Below the pieces are notes generated by a model that was not told the origin of the DNA, made no database searches, and saw nothing but the letters and a program-made list of their open reading frames with translations. Positions 8,732-17,806 of a stretch of 64,000 nucleotides of DNA are shown here, piece by piece. Both the position numbers and the translations under genes were made by a program. Location of the stretch: NCBI RefSeq assembly GCF_900172325.1, contig NZ_FWFR01000006.1:62001-126000 (forward strand), in the 5' to 3' direction. Within the stretch, counting starts at the first letter, position 1, and every line of letters starts with the position of its first letter. Origin of the DNA: Oceanibacterium hippocampi. GTDB lineage: Bacteria > Pseudomonadota > Alphaproteobacteria > Sneathiellales > Sneathiellaceae.

Positions 8732-10281
8732 GCTGGGACGAGGAAGCCGGACGAATCGCGGCGCGGCGCCTTGCCGCGAAGGCCCAGGGCGGCGAGGACG
8801 CGGTCCGCCGCCAGCACGAAAAGGGCCGGCTGACGATCCGCGAACGGATCGCCGGGCTCGCCGACGCGGAAAGCTTTCGCGAGCATGGCCCCGGCGCCGG
8901 ATCGGCCGAGACCGCCCCGGACGGGACGGTCCGCTTCACCCCGGCCAACTATGTCACCGGGCTGGCCGAGATCGACGGCCGCCGGATCGCCGTCGCCGGC
9001 GAGGATTTCACCCTCAAGGGCGGCTCGCCGAACGCCGCCGGCCTGCGCAAAAGCATCTATGCCGAGCATCTGGCGATGCAGTACCGGGTTCCGCTGGTGC
9101 GCTTTCTCGAGGGCGGCGGCGGCAGCGTCGCCGGGGCCGGCAAGGGCCCGGCCGGGCCGGTCGGCGACCCGGTCTTCAACGCCCCCCGTTTCCGCTCGAT
9201 CGCCGACGTGCTGTCGGAGGTGCCGGTGGTCTCGGCCGCGCTCGGCCCGGTCGCGGGCTTTCCGGCGGCCCGGCTTGTCGCCTCGCATTTCTCGGTGATG
9301 ACGCGGAAGACGGCGCAGGTGCTGATCGCCGGCCCGGCCGTGGTCAAGCGCGCGCTCGGCCACGATCTCGACAAGGAGGCGCTCGGCGGCGCGGCCGTGC
9401 ATGGCCGGAACGGCGTGGTCGACAATGTCGTCGACGACGAGGCGGCGGCCTTCGACCAGATCCGCCGCTTCCTCGGCTACCTGCCATCCAATATCGACGA
9501 GCGGGCGCCGCGCATCGCCACCGACGACCCGTCCGGCCGGCGCGAGGAGAAGCTGCTGAACGCCGTGCCGCGCGAGCGCCGCAAGGCCTTTGACATGCGG
9601 ATCATCCTGCGCGCCGTGCTCGACCGCGACAATTTCTTCGAGATCGGCCCGGGATACGGCCGCGGCATCATCACCGGCCTCGGCCGGATCGCCGGCCAGC
9701 CGCTCGCCGTGCTCGGCAACGACTGCCGCTTCTATGCCGGGGCGATGACCGCGGATGGTGCGCGGAAACTGCGCAAGATGGTCGAGATCGCCGACCTCTT
9801 CCACCTGCCGATCGTCAGCTTCGTCGATGAGCCGGGCTTCATGATCGGCCCCGACGCGGAGGCCGCGGCAACGATCCGCGCCGGCACCGCCGCGGTCGCC
9901 GCGGTCGCCCAGTCGGTGGTGCCCTGGGCAACGGTGATCGTGCACAAGTCGTTCGGCGTCGCCGCTGCCGCCCACTATGGCCCGGACGGTCATGTTCTCG
10001 CCTGGCCCTCCGCCGCCGTCGGCGCCCTGCCGGTCGAGGGCGGTGTCGCCGTCGCCTTCCACCGGGAGATCGCCGCGGCCGAGGATCCGGACGCCCGGCG
10101 CAAGGAACTGGAGGACGCCCTCGCCGCCCGCCAGAGCGCCTTCCCGAGGGCCGAGAGCTTCGCCTTTCACGACCTGATCGATCCGCGCGAGACGCGCCCG
10201 GCGCTGGCCGACTGGGTCGAATGGATCCAGCCGCGCCTGAAGACCCTGACCGGACCGGTCCGCTTCGGCTATCGCCCCTGA
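8728..10281 (+). CDS. Acyl-CoA carboxylase beta (carboxyltransferase) subunit-like protein
   Basis: 517 residues with the tandem crotonase-like folds of PccB/MccB carboxyltransferases. Visible are RLTIRERIAGLAD near the N-terminus, SPNAAGLRKS, a glycine-rich FLEGGGGSV and, in the second half, VDEPGFMIG and WPSAAVGALPVEG. The enzyme would move a carboxyl group from carboxybiotin to an acyl-CoA. No biotin carboxylase or biotin carrier lies in the window, so it either pairs with a subunit elsewhere or has another substrate. The four-base overlap with the decarboxylase implies co-translation, but no obvious shared pathway. Confidence 0.83.
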   Translation: MSWDEEAGRIAARRLAAKAQGGEDAVRRQHEKGRLTIRERIAGLADAESFREHGPGAGSAETAPDGTVRFTPANYVTGLAEIDGRRIAVAGEDFTLKGGSPNAAGLRKSIYAEHLAMQYRVPLVRFLEGGGGSVAGAGKGPAGPVGDPVFNAPRFRSIADVLSEVPVVSAALGPVAGFPAARLVASHFSVMTRKTAQVLIAGPAVVKRALGHDLDKEALGGAAVHGRNGVVDNVVDDEAAAFDQIRRFLGYLPSNIDERAPRIATDDPSGRREEKLLNAVPRERRKAFDMRIILRAVLDRDNFFEIGPGYGRGIITGLGRIAGQPLAVLGNDCRFYAGAMTADGARKLRKMVEIADLFHLPIVSFVDEPGFMIGPDAEAAATIRAGTAAVAAVAQSVVPWATVIVHKSFGVAAAAHYGPDGHVLAWPSAAVGALPVEGGVAVAFHREIAAAEDPDARRKELEDALAARQSAFPRAESFAFHDLIDPRETRPALADWVEWIQPRLKTLTGPVRFGYRP

Positions 10282-10284
10282 GCC

Positions 10285-10806
10285 ATGAGTGCCGACATGC
10301 CGACCCGGAGTCCCGGGAAAACGCGGCGGATCATCCTGCTCTTCGCGGGCGCGATGGTGCTCACCACCGCGCTCGCCCTGTTCGGCCGGGCCGATCTGGA
10401 GAACCGCCAGCTTGCCGCCTGGCGGACGATCGTCGCGGAAGCCGATACGGCGGCGGATGGCAGCCGCCTGGTCGATGCCCTGCAGGCGCTGCACGGGGCC
10501 GGCCAGTCGCTCGGCGGATCGCACCTCGCCGGCCGTCGCCTGATCTTCGCGCGGCTCGCCGGCGCCGATCTCCGCGATGCCGATCTGTCGGGCGCCCGGC
10601 TCGATTTCGCCAACCTGGCGCGGACGCGGCTTGACGGCGCGACGCTGAGGGGGGCGACCCTGACCGGCACCAATCTCGCCGGTGCCCGCCTCGCCGGCGC
10701 CGACCTGAGCGAGGTGACCGGCCTGGAAGACGCCGTTCTCGCCGGCGCCTGTGGCGACGAGGCGACCCGGCTGCCGCCGGGACTTCGCCTGCCCGACTGC
10801 CGCTAG
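10285..10806 (+). CDS. Membrane-anchored pentapeptide-repeat protein
   Basis: 173 residues. A basic N-terminus and one hydrophobic segment (about 15-33) suggest a signal anchor with the rest in the periplasm. From about residue 75 to 140 there is a run of A(D/N/R)L-type pentapeptide repeats (AGADLRDADLSGARLDFANL and on), which should form a right-handed beta helix. Two cysteines near the C-terminus (in GACGDE and PDC) could form a disulfide. It starts three bases after the carboxyltransferase stop. The function is unknown; such repeats often serve as protein-binding scaffolds. Confidence 0.78.
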   Translation: MSADMPTRSPGKTRRIILLFAGAMVLTTALALFGRADLENRQLAAWRTIVAEADTAADGSRLVDALQALHGAGQSLGGSHLAGRRLIFARLAGADLRDADLSGARLDFANLARTRLDGATLRGATLTGTNLAGARLAGADLSEVTGLEDAVLAGACGDEATRLPPGLRLPDCR

Positions 10807-10878
10807 GACCGCCGCGCTCGCACGGGAACGATCACCCGGGGCTAACGGGCGGACAATTCCGGTTGTTGGGAAGTGGCT

Positions 10879-12201
10879 TCAGCTCGACCGGTCGAGGATC
10901 GCGGCCGGATCGACGGCGGTGACGCCCTTGCGGACCTCGAAATGCAGTTGCGGGCGGGAAACCGAGCCGGTCGCGCCGACGCGGCCGATCACCTGGCCCC
11001 GGGTCACCCGGTCGCCGCGATTGACCAGCAATTCGCCGGCATGGGCATAGGCGGTCGTGTAACCGTCCGCATGGCGGATCAGCAGCATGTTGCCGAACCC
11101 ACGGATCTCGTTGCCGCTGTAGGCGACGACGCCGTTCTCGGCGGCCAGAATGGGGGTGCCGGCATCGGCCGAGATATTGATCCCGTCGTTATGGAGGCCG
11201 TTCTTCTTGGCGCCGTAGCGCGAGATCACCTTGCCCTGGACCGGCCAGGCGAAACGCCGCGCCGAGAGCGGCGGCGGCGAGCGGAGCGCCGCTTCGATCA
11301 CGGCGGGATCGGCGGGCGCGCGGAGAGCCTTCGCCGGTGCCTGGGCGACCGGCTTCACGACCGGCAAGGGCACCGGATCGGTGGTCGACGACATCCCGGC
11401 GGCCGTCGGCAAGGCCGCGAGCGCCGGACCCGGCACCGGTTCACGGCTGACGGCGCCGCCATCCGGGGCCGGCAGTTCGGCAACGTCGGTCCCGCCCGGC
11501 ATGCCGGACAGCGAGGCGACCTGGACTTCACGGGCCGGCGCGGCCGGTGCGATCGGCTGGATCTGCCCCGCCGGCGCCGGCACGGAGAGCCGGTTTCCGG
11601 CGGCCAGCCGATAGGGTTCGGCGAGGCCGTTCAGCGCCGCGAGTTCGCGAAGCTCGACCCCGTAGACCCGGCTGATCGCATAGAGCGTCTCGCCGGGACG
11701 GACGACATGCCGACGGAGAACCGGAATCGTCAGTTCCTGTCCGACCCTCAGAATATAGGGCGGCCGGAGATTGTTGCCGCTCGCGATCACGGCGACCGGA
11801 ACGCCCGCATCGGCGGCGATCGCGCCCAGCGTGTCGCCGGCGCGCACGCGCACCACGCGGCTGTTCGGGGCGGCGGCCGGTGCCGTCATCATCGCCCCGG
11901 CGGTCCCGCTCGGCAGGGCCGAAGCGGTCTGGAATACGCCGCTCGTGCCCGAGCCGGCGTCGAGTTCGCGCACTTCAACGGCAGGCGGCAGGTTGCGACG
12001 GGCCGGCTCCGGGGCACTGTAGGCGCCGCTCTCGGCATTCACGCTGGCGGTGCGGACGGCGAGCGTGGTGCCGCCACGGGCGACCGGTGCCGGCGCATCC
12101 CGGAAGATGACCGGCGCGGCAAAATTCGACGCACAGCCGCTGACGAGGAGAGCGAGCCCCGCGATTATCGTCAGCCGGAAAGGTCGGATCGCCTGAATCA
12201 T
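10879..12201 (-). CDS. NlpD/DipM-like LysM-LytM lipoprotein with degenerate peptidase site
   Basis: 440 residues. The N-terminus is a lipoprotein signal with lipobox LVSGC. Two LysM peptidoglycan-binding domains follow (VRAGDTLGAIAADAG... and VRPGETLYAISRVYG...), then a proline/alanine-rich linker and a C-terminal M23/LytM domain. In active M23 enzymes the zinc ligands are HxxxD and HxH; here the sites read HNDGINI and QLHFEV, so the Asp and the first His of HxH are missing. This resembles NlpD/EnvC-type amidase activators rather than an endopeptidase. It follows surE-pcm, the usual order in this group. The ATG at 12201 gives a clean lipoprotein signal. Confidence 0.85.
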   Translation of the reverse strand: MIQAIRPFRLTIIAGLALLVSGCASNFAAPVIFRDAPAPVARGGTTLAVRTASVNAESGAYSAPEPARRNLPPAVEVRELDAGSGTSGVFQTASALPSGTAGAMMTAPAAAPNSRVVRVRAGDTLGAIAADAGVPVAVIASGNNLRPPYILRVGQELTIPVLRRHVVRPGETLYAISRVYGVELRELAALNGLAEPYRLAAGNRLSVPAPAGQIQPIAPAAPAREVQVASLSGMPGGTDVAELPAPDGGAVSREPVPGPALAALPTAAGMSSTTDPVPLPVVKPVAQAPAKALRAPADPAVIEAALRSPPPLSARRFAWPVQGKVISRYGAKKNGLHNDGINISADAGTPILAAENGVVAYSGNEIRGFGNMLLIRHADGYTTAYAHAGELLVNRGDRVTRGQVIGRVGATGSVSRPQLHFEVRKGVTAVDPAAILDRSS

Positions 12202-12253
12202 GCCAGAACGATAGGCGATTCTCACATACGATTCAACAGCTTCTGAGGCGATC

Positions 12254-12892
12254 TTATTGTGCTACTCCGCCTACGAGCGGAACAAAGCGGACCGGCAGCA
12301 GGAATTCCTCCGAGAAACGGCCGTCGTCATCGCGGGAAATCCGGACGATTTCCTGCTGTTTCTGGCTCTGGCCGACCGGGGCGAGCAGGATTCCGCCCTC
12401 GCCGAGCTGGTCGAGCAGCGCATCCGGAATGGTTTCCGTCGCCGCGGTCAGGATGATGCGGTCGAGCGGCGCCTGTTCCGGCCAGCCCTTCGAGCCGTCG
12501 CCGACCTTGGCGACGATATTGGTGATGCGGAGCGCCTGGAAGCGCTCGACCGCCTCGCGATGCAGCGAGCGATAGCGCTCGATCGTGTAGACGCGGCGGC
12601 ACAGGCGGGCCAGGATCGCCGCCTGGTAGCCGGAACCGGTGCCGATCTCCAGCACCTTCATCCGCTTGTCGAGTTTCAGCGCCTGGGTCATGAAGGCGAC
12701 CACGTAGGGCTGGCTGATGGTCTGTCCCTGGGAAATCGGCAGCGCGATATTCTCGTAGGCCTGATCGCGGAAGGCCGGGGCGACGAACTGTTCGCGCGGC
12801 ACCCGCTCGATCGCCGAGAGGACATCGGTATCGTTGATGCCCTGGCGCCGGAGATCCATGATCAGGCGGATCTTCTGGGCATTCTCGCTCAC
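12254..12892 (-). CDS. pcm: Protein-L-isoaspartate O-methyltransferase
   Basis: 212 residues, the normal Pcm length. It carries the substrate-loop motif QGQTISQPYVVA and SAM motif I VLEIGTGSGYQAAI, with LLAPVGQ and RFVPLVGG at the C-terminal end. The enzyme methylates isoaspartyl residues in aged proteins to start their repair. A GTG start overlaps the surE stop (GTGA), the classic surE-pcm coupling seen across proteobacteria. Intact and canonical, in contrast to the second PCMT-like gene at 33485-34138. Confidence 0.94.
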   Translation of the reverse strand: MSENAQKIRLIMDLRRQGINDTDVLSAIERVPREQFVAPAFRDQAYENIALPISQGQTISQPYVVAFMTQALKLDKRMKVLEIGTGSGYQAAILARLCRRVYTIERYRSLHREAVERFQALRITNIVAKVGDGSKGWPEQAPLDRIILTAATETIPDALLDQLGEGGILLAPVGQSQKQQEIVRISRDDDGRFSEEFLLPVRFVPLVGGVAQ

Positions 12893-13647
12893 GACAGCGC
12901 CTTCTCGAGACGCTTCATGGTTTCCCGATGTGTCATGTCGATCTGCAGCGGCGTCACCGCGATCGCGCCCGCGCGGATCGCGCCGAGATCGCAGTCGCGC
13001 GCCGGCGGCGCCGCCTCGGGCCGGTAGCCGAGCCAGAAATACGGCAGCTCGCGGGCATCGATGCGGCGGTCGATGATCAGCGCCGTCGCCTCGCGCCGGC
13101 CCTGCGGCACCACCTCGACGCCGGTCACCCGGTCGTGCAGGACATCCGGGAAGTTGATGTTGACCAGCACGTTGCGGTGGTCCCAGCCGGTCTCGATCAG
13201 CGACCGGATGATGCCCGGCGCATGATGCTCGGCGGTCGACCACTTGACCGGCGAGCCGCGCAGCATGCACTGGCTGAGCGCGATCGAGGGCACGCCGAGC
13301 ATGGTCCCCTCGAGCGCCGCCGAGACGGTGCCCGAATAGGTCACGTCCTCGCCCAGGTTGCCGCCCCGGTTGACCCCGGACAGGATGAGATCGGGCTGCT
13401 TGTCGGTGATGATGTAGTTCAGCGCCATCATCACGCAGTCGGTGGGCGTGCCGCGCACCGCGAACTTGCGGTCGGAATATTCGTGAATGCGCAGCGGGTC
13501 GTGTAGGGTCAGCGAATGGCCGGCGCCGCTCTGTTCGTTCTGCGGCGCGACGATCCAGATGTCGTCGCTCAGTTCGCGGGCGATCTTCTGCAGCACCTGC
13601 AAGCCCGGCGCGTCGATGCCATCGTCGTTGGAGAGAAGAATACGCAC
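12889..13647 (-). CDS. surE: 5'/3'-nucleotidase SurE
   Basis: 252 residues. The N-terminus RILLSNDDGIDAPGL is the metal-binding DD site of SurE; SGVNRGGNLGEDVTYSGTVS and GTPTDCVM are also family signatures. It dephosphorylates nucleoside monophosphates and helps stationary-phase survival. I chose GTG at 13647 because it begins directly at the conserved RILLSNDDG and has GGAGA upstream. It lies 14 bases after serS and overlaps pcm, so serS-surE-pcm is one unit. Confidence 0.95.
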   Translation of the reverse strand: MRILLSNDDGIDAPGLQVLQKIARELSDDIWIVAPQNEQSGAGHSLTLHDPLRIHEYSDRKFAVRGTPTDCVMMALNYIITDKQPDLILSGVNRGGNLGEDVTYSGTVSAALEGTMLGVPSIALSQCMLRGSPVKWSTAEHHAPGIIRSLIETGWDHRNVLVNINFPDVLHDRVTGVEVVPQGRREATALIIDRRIDARELPYFWLGYRPEAAPPARDCDLGAIRAGAIAVTPLQIDMTHRETMKRLEKALS

Positions 13648-13661
13648 GCGAAGGGTCTCCG

Positions 13662-14936
13662 TCAGGGGGCGGGAATGTGGGTCATGCCGCCGGTATAGGA
13701 ATGCAGCGCCTCGGGGATCCTGATGCTCCCGTCGGCCTGCTGGTAATTCTCGAGCACGGCGATCAGCGTTCGCCCGACGGCGAGCCCCGAGCCGTTCAGG
13801 CTGTGCAGGTAGCGCGTCCCCTTGCCCGTCGCCGGGCGGTAGCGCGCGTTCATGCGCCGGGCCTGGAAATCGCCGCAGTTCGAGCAGGAGGAGATTTCCC
13901 GGTAGGCGTTCTGACCCGGCAACCAAGCCTCGATATCATAGGTCTTCGTGGCGCCGAAACCCATGTCGCCGGTCGACAGCACGACCACCCGATAGGGGAT
14001 GCCGAGGCGCTTCAGCACCGCCTCGGCGCAGCCCAGCATGCGCTCATGCTCGGCGGCCGACTGCTCCGGCGCGGTGATCGAGACCAGTTCGACCTTGTAG
14101 AACTGGTGCTGGCGCAGCATGCCGCGGGTATCGCGGCCGGCAGCACCCGCCTCGGAGCGGTAGCAGGGGGTGAGCGCGGTATAGCGGCGCGGCAGGTCGT
14201 CCTCGGCCAGGATCTGCTCGCGCACCATGTTGGTCAGCGGTACCTCGGCGGTCGGGATCAGGGTCAGGCCGTCGCCGGTCACGAACTGCTGGTCGGCGAA
14301 TTTCGGCAGTTGCCCGGTGCCGAACAGCGCGTGGTCGCGGACCAGGGTCGGCGGCTGCGTCTCCTGGTAGCCGAATTCCCCCGTATGCAGGTCGAGCATG
14401 AAATTGGCGAGCGCGCGCTCGAGCCGGGCCAGGGCGCCGCGCAGCACCACGAAACGGGCGCCCGACATCCGCGACGCCGCCTCGAAGTCCATCAGGCCGA
14501 GCGCCTCGCCAAGCTCGTAATGCTCCTTCGGCGCGAAATCGAAGGCCGGCTTCTCGCCGACCGTCCGGAGTTCGACATTGGCGCTTTCGTCGGGGCCGAC
14601 CGGCACGTCGTCCGCCGGCAGGTTGGGGATCCCGGCGAGCAGTTCCTGCAGTTCGGCGGCAAGGGCGCGCTCGCCCTCCTCCGCCGCCTGGATGCGCTGC
14701 TTCAGGTCGCCCATCGCGGCGATCCGGTCGTCGGCATTCTCGCCGCGCGCCTTGGCCTGGCCGATCGCCTTGGCGGTCTCGTTGCGCGCCGCCTGGTCGG
14801 TCTGGAGCGCCTGCGTCAGTTCCCGGTGCCGGCGATCGAGGTCGAGGATTTCCGCGGACAGCGGCGGCGCACCCCGTTTCGCGAGCGCTGAATCCAGCGC
14901 GTCGGGATGTTCCCGTATCCACTTCAGGTCAAGCAT
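13662..14936 (-). CDS. serS: Seryl-tRNA synthetase
   Basis: 424 residues, class II synthetase that charges tRNA-Ser and tRNA-Sec. The first ~100 residues form the long helical arm (charged heptads around [15 protein letters not shown] to the [10 protein letters not shown] region). The core has motif 2 [20 protein letters not shown] and motif 3 [18 protein letters not shown]. Start [14 protein letters not shown] is the family N-terminus. It follows tatC by about 85 bases on the same strand, a common alphaproteobacterial arrangement. Confidence 0.96.
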   Translation of the reverse strand: MLDLKWIREHPDALDSALAKRGAPPLSAEILDLDRRHRELTQALQTDQAARNETAKAIGQAKARGENADDRIAAMGDLKQRIQAAEEGERALAAELQELLAGIPNLPADDVPVGPDESANVELRTVGEKPAFDFAPKEHYELGEALGLMDFEAASRMSGARFVVLRGALARLERALANFMLDLHTGEFGYQETQPPTLVRDHALFGTGQLPKFADQQFVTGDGLTLIPTAEVPLTNMVREQILAEDDLPRRYTALTPCYRSEAGAAGRDTRGMLRQHQFYKVELVSITAPEQSAAEHERMLGCAEAVLKRLGIPYRVVVLSTGDMGFGATKTYDIEAWLPGQNAYREISSCSNCGDFQARRMNARYRPATGKGTRYLHSLNGSGLAVGRTLIAVLENYQQADGSIRIPEALHSYTGGMTHIPAP

Positions 14937-15021
14937 CGGTGCGCTCCGTCGGGTAGGCGTAGGGGGCCGGGCCGGATGTATACGCCGCCGCCGAAATCAG
15001 GTCCAGTGCCCGGAAGGCGGC

Positions 15022-15858
15022 TCAGCCGCCCCCGGATGTGCCATCCCCGTCGGTCTTCTCGCCCGACAGTTCGGCCTCTTCGGCGGCTTCGCGTTCCGCC
15101 CGCTTCTTCTCGACCGCGCGGACGCACCAGATCGAGATTTCGTAGAGGAGCAGGATCGGCAGGGCCAGGCTGATCTGGCTGATCGGGTCCGGCGGCGTCA
15201 GCACCGCCGCGACAACGAAGACGCAGACGATGGCGTATTTGCGTTTCTGCGCGAGCCCGGTCGAGGTGACGATCCCGGCGCGCCCGAGCAGGGTGAGAAA
15301 GACCGGCAGCTCGAAACACAGGCCGAAGGCGAAGATGAGCTTCATGATGAGGCTCAGGTATTCGCTGACCTTGGTTTCCAGCTCGATCGGCAGCGTGGTC
15401 GCCGTGCCCCTGCTCTCGAACAGGGTGAAGAAATGCAGCGCCAGCGGCATGACAAGGAAATAGACCATCGCGCCGCCGAGGAAGAACAGGATCGGGGTCA
15501 CAACCAGGAACGGCATGAAGGCCCGCCGCTCGTTCTTGTAGAGGCCGGGCGCGACAAACATCCAGATCTGCGCGGCGATGATCGGGAAGGAGATGAAGGC
15601 GGCCGCCCAGAAGGAGACCTTCAGATAGGTGAAGAACGCCTCCTGCGGCGCGGTGAAGATCATCCGCCGGCCGGTCAGGTCGCCGTCGAAGGCAAGCACC
15701 AGCGGCCGCATCAGGATCGCGTAGATCTGCTCGGAAACCAGGTAGCAGGCGATGAAGGCGATGAACAGCGCCGCCGAGGCCCACATCAGTCGGTTGCGCA
15801 GTTCGATGATATGGTCGAGCAACGGCGCCTTGGAGGCGTCTACATCCTGTTCGTGCAC
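15022..15858 (-). CDS. tatC: Twin-arginine translocase subunit TatC
   Basis: 278 residues with six predicted membrane helices. The N-terminal HIIELRNRLMWA is the twin-arginine signal-binding segment; FTAPQEAFFTYLKVSFWAA and PGLYKNERR are further hallmarks. TatC recognises folded precursor proteins with RR signals and assembles with TatA/B. It has a GTG start four bases after tatB, and a C-terminal glutamate-rich cytoplasmic tail. Confidence 0.96.
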   Translation of the reverse strand: MHEQDVDASKAPLLDHIIELRNRLMWASAALFIAFIACYLVSEQIYAILMRPLVLAFDGDLTGRRMIFTAPQEAFFTYLKVSFWAAAFISFPIIAAQIWMFVAPGLYKNERRAFMPFLVVTPILFFLGGAMVYFLVMPLALHFFTLFESRGTATTLPIELETKVSEYLSLIMKLIFAFGLCFELPVFLTLLGRAGIVTSTGLAQKRKYAIVCVFVVAAVLTPPDPISQISLALPILLLYEISIWCVRAVEKKRAEREAAEEAELSGEKTDGDGTSGGG

Positions 15859-15862
15859 GCCA

Positions 15863-16333
15863 TCAGACTCCCGACGCGGTCTTCTTCTCCGGATCGCTGG
15901 CGACCGGCGTCGGTTCGGCCGCGGCCGTTTCCTTCGTCTCGGCCGGCGACGACGGCGCGGCGATGCCCGCCGTTCCTTCTTTCCTTGGTTCCGTCGGTTT
16001 CGCCACGCTTTCCGCGTCCTTTTCCTGGGTCGCCGGCGACGTCGACGCCGGTGTCTCGAACAGCTTGTCGGCGGTGCCCGACGGATCGATCATGTTCTCG
16101 ATCTGCTTCTTCGGATTGAAGGCGCCGGCCTTGTCGACGGTTTTCTTGATCTCGTCGAGCTCGGCCTCGCGCGCGATATCCTCAAGCCCGGACTGGAACT
16201 CGCGCGCCATGGCACGCGCCTTGCCGACCAGCTTGCCCACCGTACTCAACGCCTTCGGCAGGTCTTTGGGGCCGATGACGATGATGGCCACGACCGCGAC
16301 CACCATCATTTCCGCCCAGCCGATATCAAGCAT
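15863..16333 (-). CDS. tatB: Sec-independent translocase subunit TatB
   Basis: 156 residues: one N-terminal membrane helix (MLDIGWAEMMVVAVVAIIVI) followed by the GPKDLPKAL hinge and an amphipathic helix, then a long charged, alanine/proline-rich cytoplasmic tail ending in ASGV. TatB bridges TatC and the substrate. It sits between tatA and tatC in the canonical order. Confidence 0.94.
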   Translation of the reverse strand: MLDIGWAEMMVVAVVAIIVIGPKDLPKALSTVGKLVGKARAMAREFQSGLEDIAREAELDEIKKTVDKAGAFNPKKQIENMIDPSGTADKLFETPASTSPATQEKDAESVAKPTEPRKEGTAGIAAPSSPAETKETAAAEPTPVASDPEKKTASGV

Positions 16334-16393
16334 GGCGCCTTTTCCCGATCACGACGAAATGGTTGCGCAGGCCGGTTCCCCGGCCCGCTGCCT

Positions 16394-16639
16394 TCAGCTC
16401 TGCGCGGCCTTGTCCTTCTCGGACAGGCTGGCATCGGCGCTCTCGCTGGCGCTGATCGTCTTGCCGTTCTGGTCGGCGGCCGGAGCTGCCGGCTTGTCGG
16501 ACGAGTCGTCCGCCATCCCGCTCTTGAAATTCTTGATGCCCTTGGCCAGGTCACCGGCCACGCGCGGCAGCTTGCCGGCCCCGAAGATGATCAGGATGAT
16601 CACCAGGACCAGAACGATCTGCCAAATACCAATGCTCAT
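16394..16639 (-). CDS. tatA: Sec-independent translocase subunit TatA
   Basis: 81 residues: a short N-terminal membrane helix (SIGIWQIVLVLVIILIIFG), the GAGKLPRVAGDLAKGIKNFK amphipathic helix and an acidic tail. TatA oligomerises to form the transport path. I prefer the ATG at 16639 because it gives the usual MSIGIW start; a GTG nine bases upstream is possible. First gene of tatABC; the stretch up to 16766 should carry its promoter, but I see no clear consensus. Confidence 0.94.
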   Translation of the reverse strand: MSIGIWQIVLVLVIILIIFGAGKLPRVAGDLAKGIKNFKSGMADDSSDKPAAPAADQNGKTISASESADASLSEKDKAAQS

Positions 16640-16766
16640 TCCCTGCACTCCCGAAATGTAGCGGACCTCCGTCTATTCGGATGGAGCCGCAAAAGTTGCC
16701 GCATCATGGCAGAAAGCCTGTAGCGGCGCAATGAAACCGGGCTGTCTCGTACCCCCGGATATGGGG

Positions 16767-17804
16767 TCAGGGGGCGGGAAAAACAAAGGCCTCGTCGCTG
16801 GCGACCGTCAGCTGCACACGGCTGCCGCGGGCCAGCGGACGCTCGCGCATGCGGGCGGTCAGCACCGTCCCGTCGGCGAGCGAGAGCCGGGTCACGGTTT
16901 CCGCCCCCATCGAACGGGACGACAATACCGTCGCCTCGACCCCGCCGTCCGGAGGTTGCCAGCCGATCGCCTCGGGACGCAGCAGGATCTGCGCCTGCTC
17001 GCCATCGGCCAGGCTGTCGTCGCTGACACAGAAGCGGCCGATCCGCGTTTCCACGTGGCCGGCCACGACGGCGCCCCGAATCTCGTTCACCTGGCTGAAG
17101 AAGCGGGCGACGAAATCCGAGTTCGGATGGCGGTAAAGCTCGTCGGGCGTGCCGACTTGGACGACCCGCCCGGCCCGCATCAGGGCGATCCGGTCGGCGG
17201 TCAGCATCGCCTCCTCGGGATCGTGGGTCACGATCAGGGTGGTCGCATGCTCGGCCCGAAGCAATTCCAGCGTCGCGTCGCGGACGGTGTCGCGCAAGCC
17301 GGCGTCGAGGCCCGAGAAGGGCTCGTCCATGAGCATCAGGTGCGGCTTCGGCGCCAGCGCCCGGGCAAGCGCCACGCGCTGCTGCTCGCCGCCCGAAAGC
17401 GCATGCGGATAGCGGTCGGCGTAATCGGCGAGCCCGACCCGGCCGAGGATGTCGCGGGCCCGCGCCCGGCGTTCCTGCCGCCCCATGTCCTTCAGCCCGA
17501 AGGCGATGTTGTCGAGCACCGTGAGATGGGGGAAGAGCGCGTAATCCTGGAAGACCAGCCCGACGTTGCGCTCCTCCGGCGGCAGCGAACGGCCGTCCTC
17601 GGCGACGGTGCGGCCGTCGATCAGGACCCGCCCCTCGCTCGGCACCTCGAGGCCCGCGGCGACCCGGAGCAACGTCGACTTGCCGCTCCCCGAGGGCCCG
17701 AGCAGGCAGAGGATCTCGCCGTCGCGAACCGCGAGGTCGATGCCGAGCAGCGACGGGCCGGTATCGTAAGCGTGCGAGACCCCCTCGAAACGTAACGCAT
17801 CCAT
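16767..17804 (-). CDS. Fe(III)-type ABC transporter ATP-binding protein
   Basis: 345 residues. The nucleotide-binding domain has Walker A GPSGSGKST, signature LSGGEQQR and Walker B HLMLMDEPF, followed by a TOBE-like C-terminal domain. It matches the FbpC/AfuC group that energises periplasmic ferric-iron uptake; related polyamine or sulfate transporters are less likely given the permease next door. The ATG at 17804 comes two bases after the permease stop; a TTG six bases upstream is the alternative. Confidence 0.88.
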   Translation of the reverse strand: MDALRFEGVSHAYDTGPSLLGIDLAVRDGEILCLLGPSGSGKSTLLRVAAGLEVPSEGRVLIDGRTVAEDGRSLPPEERNVGLVFQDYALFPHLTVLDNIAFGLKDMGRQERRARARDILGRVGLADYADRYPHALSGGEQQRVALARALAPKPHLMLMDEPFSGLDAGLRDTVRDATLELLRAEHATTLIVTHDPEEAMLTADRIALMRAGRVVQVGTPDELYRHPNSDFVARFFSQVNEIRGAVVAGHVETRIGRFCVSDDSLADGEQAQILLRPEAIGWQPPDGGVEATVLSSRSMGAETVTRLSLADGTVLTARMRERPLARGSRVQLTVASDEAFVFPAP

Positions 17805-17806
17805 GT

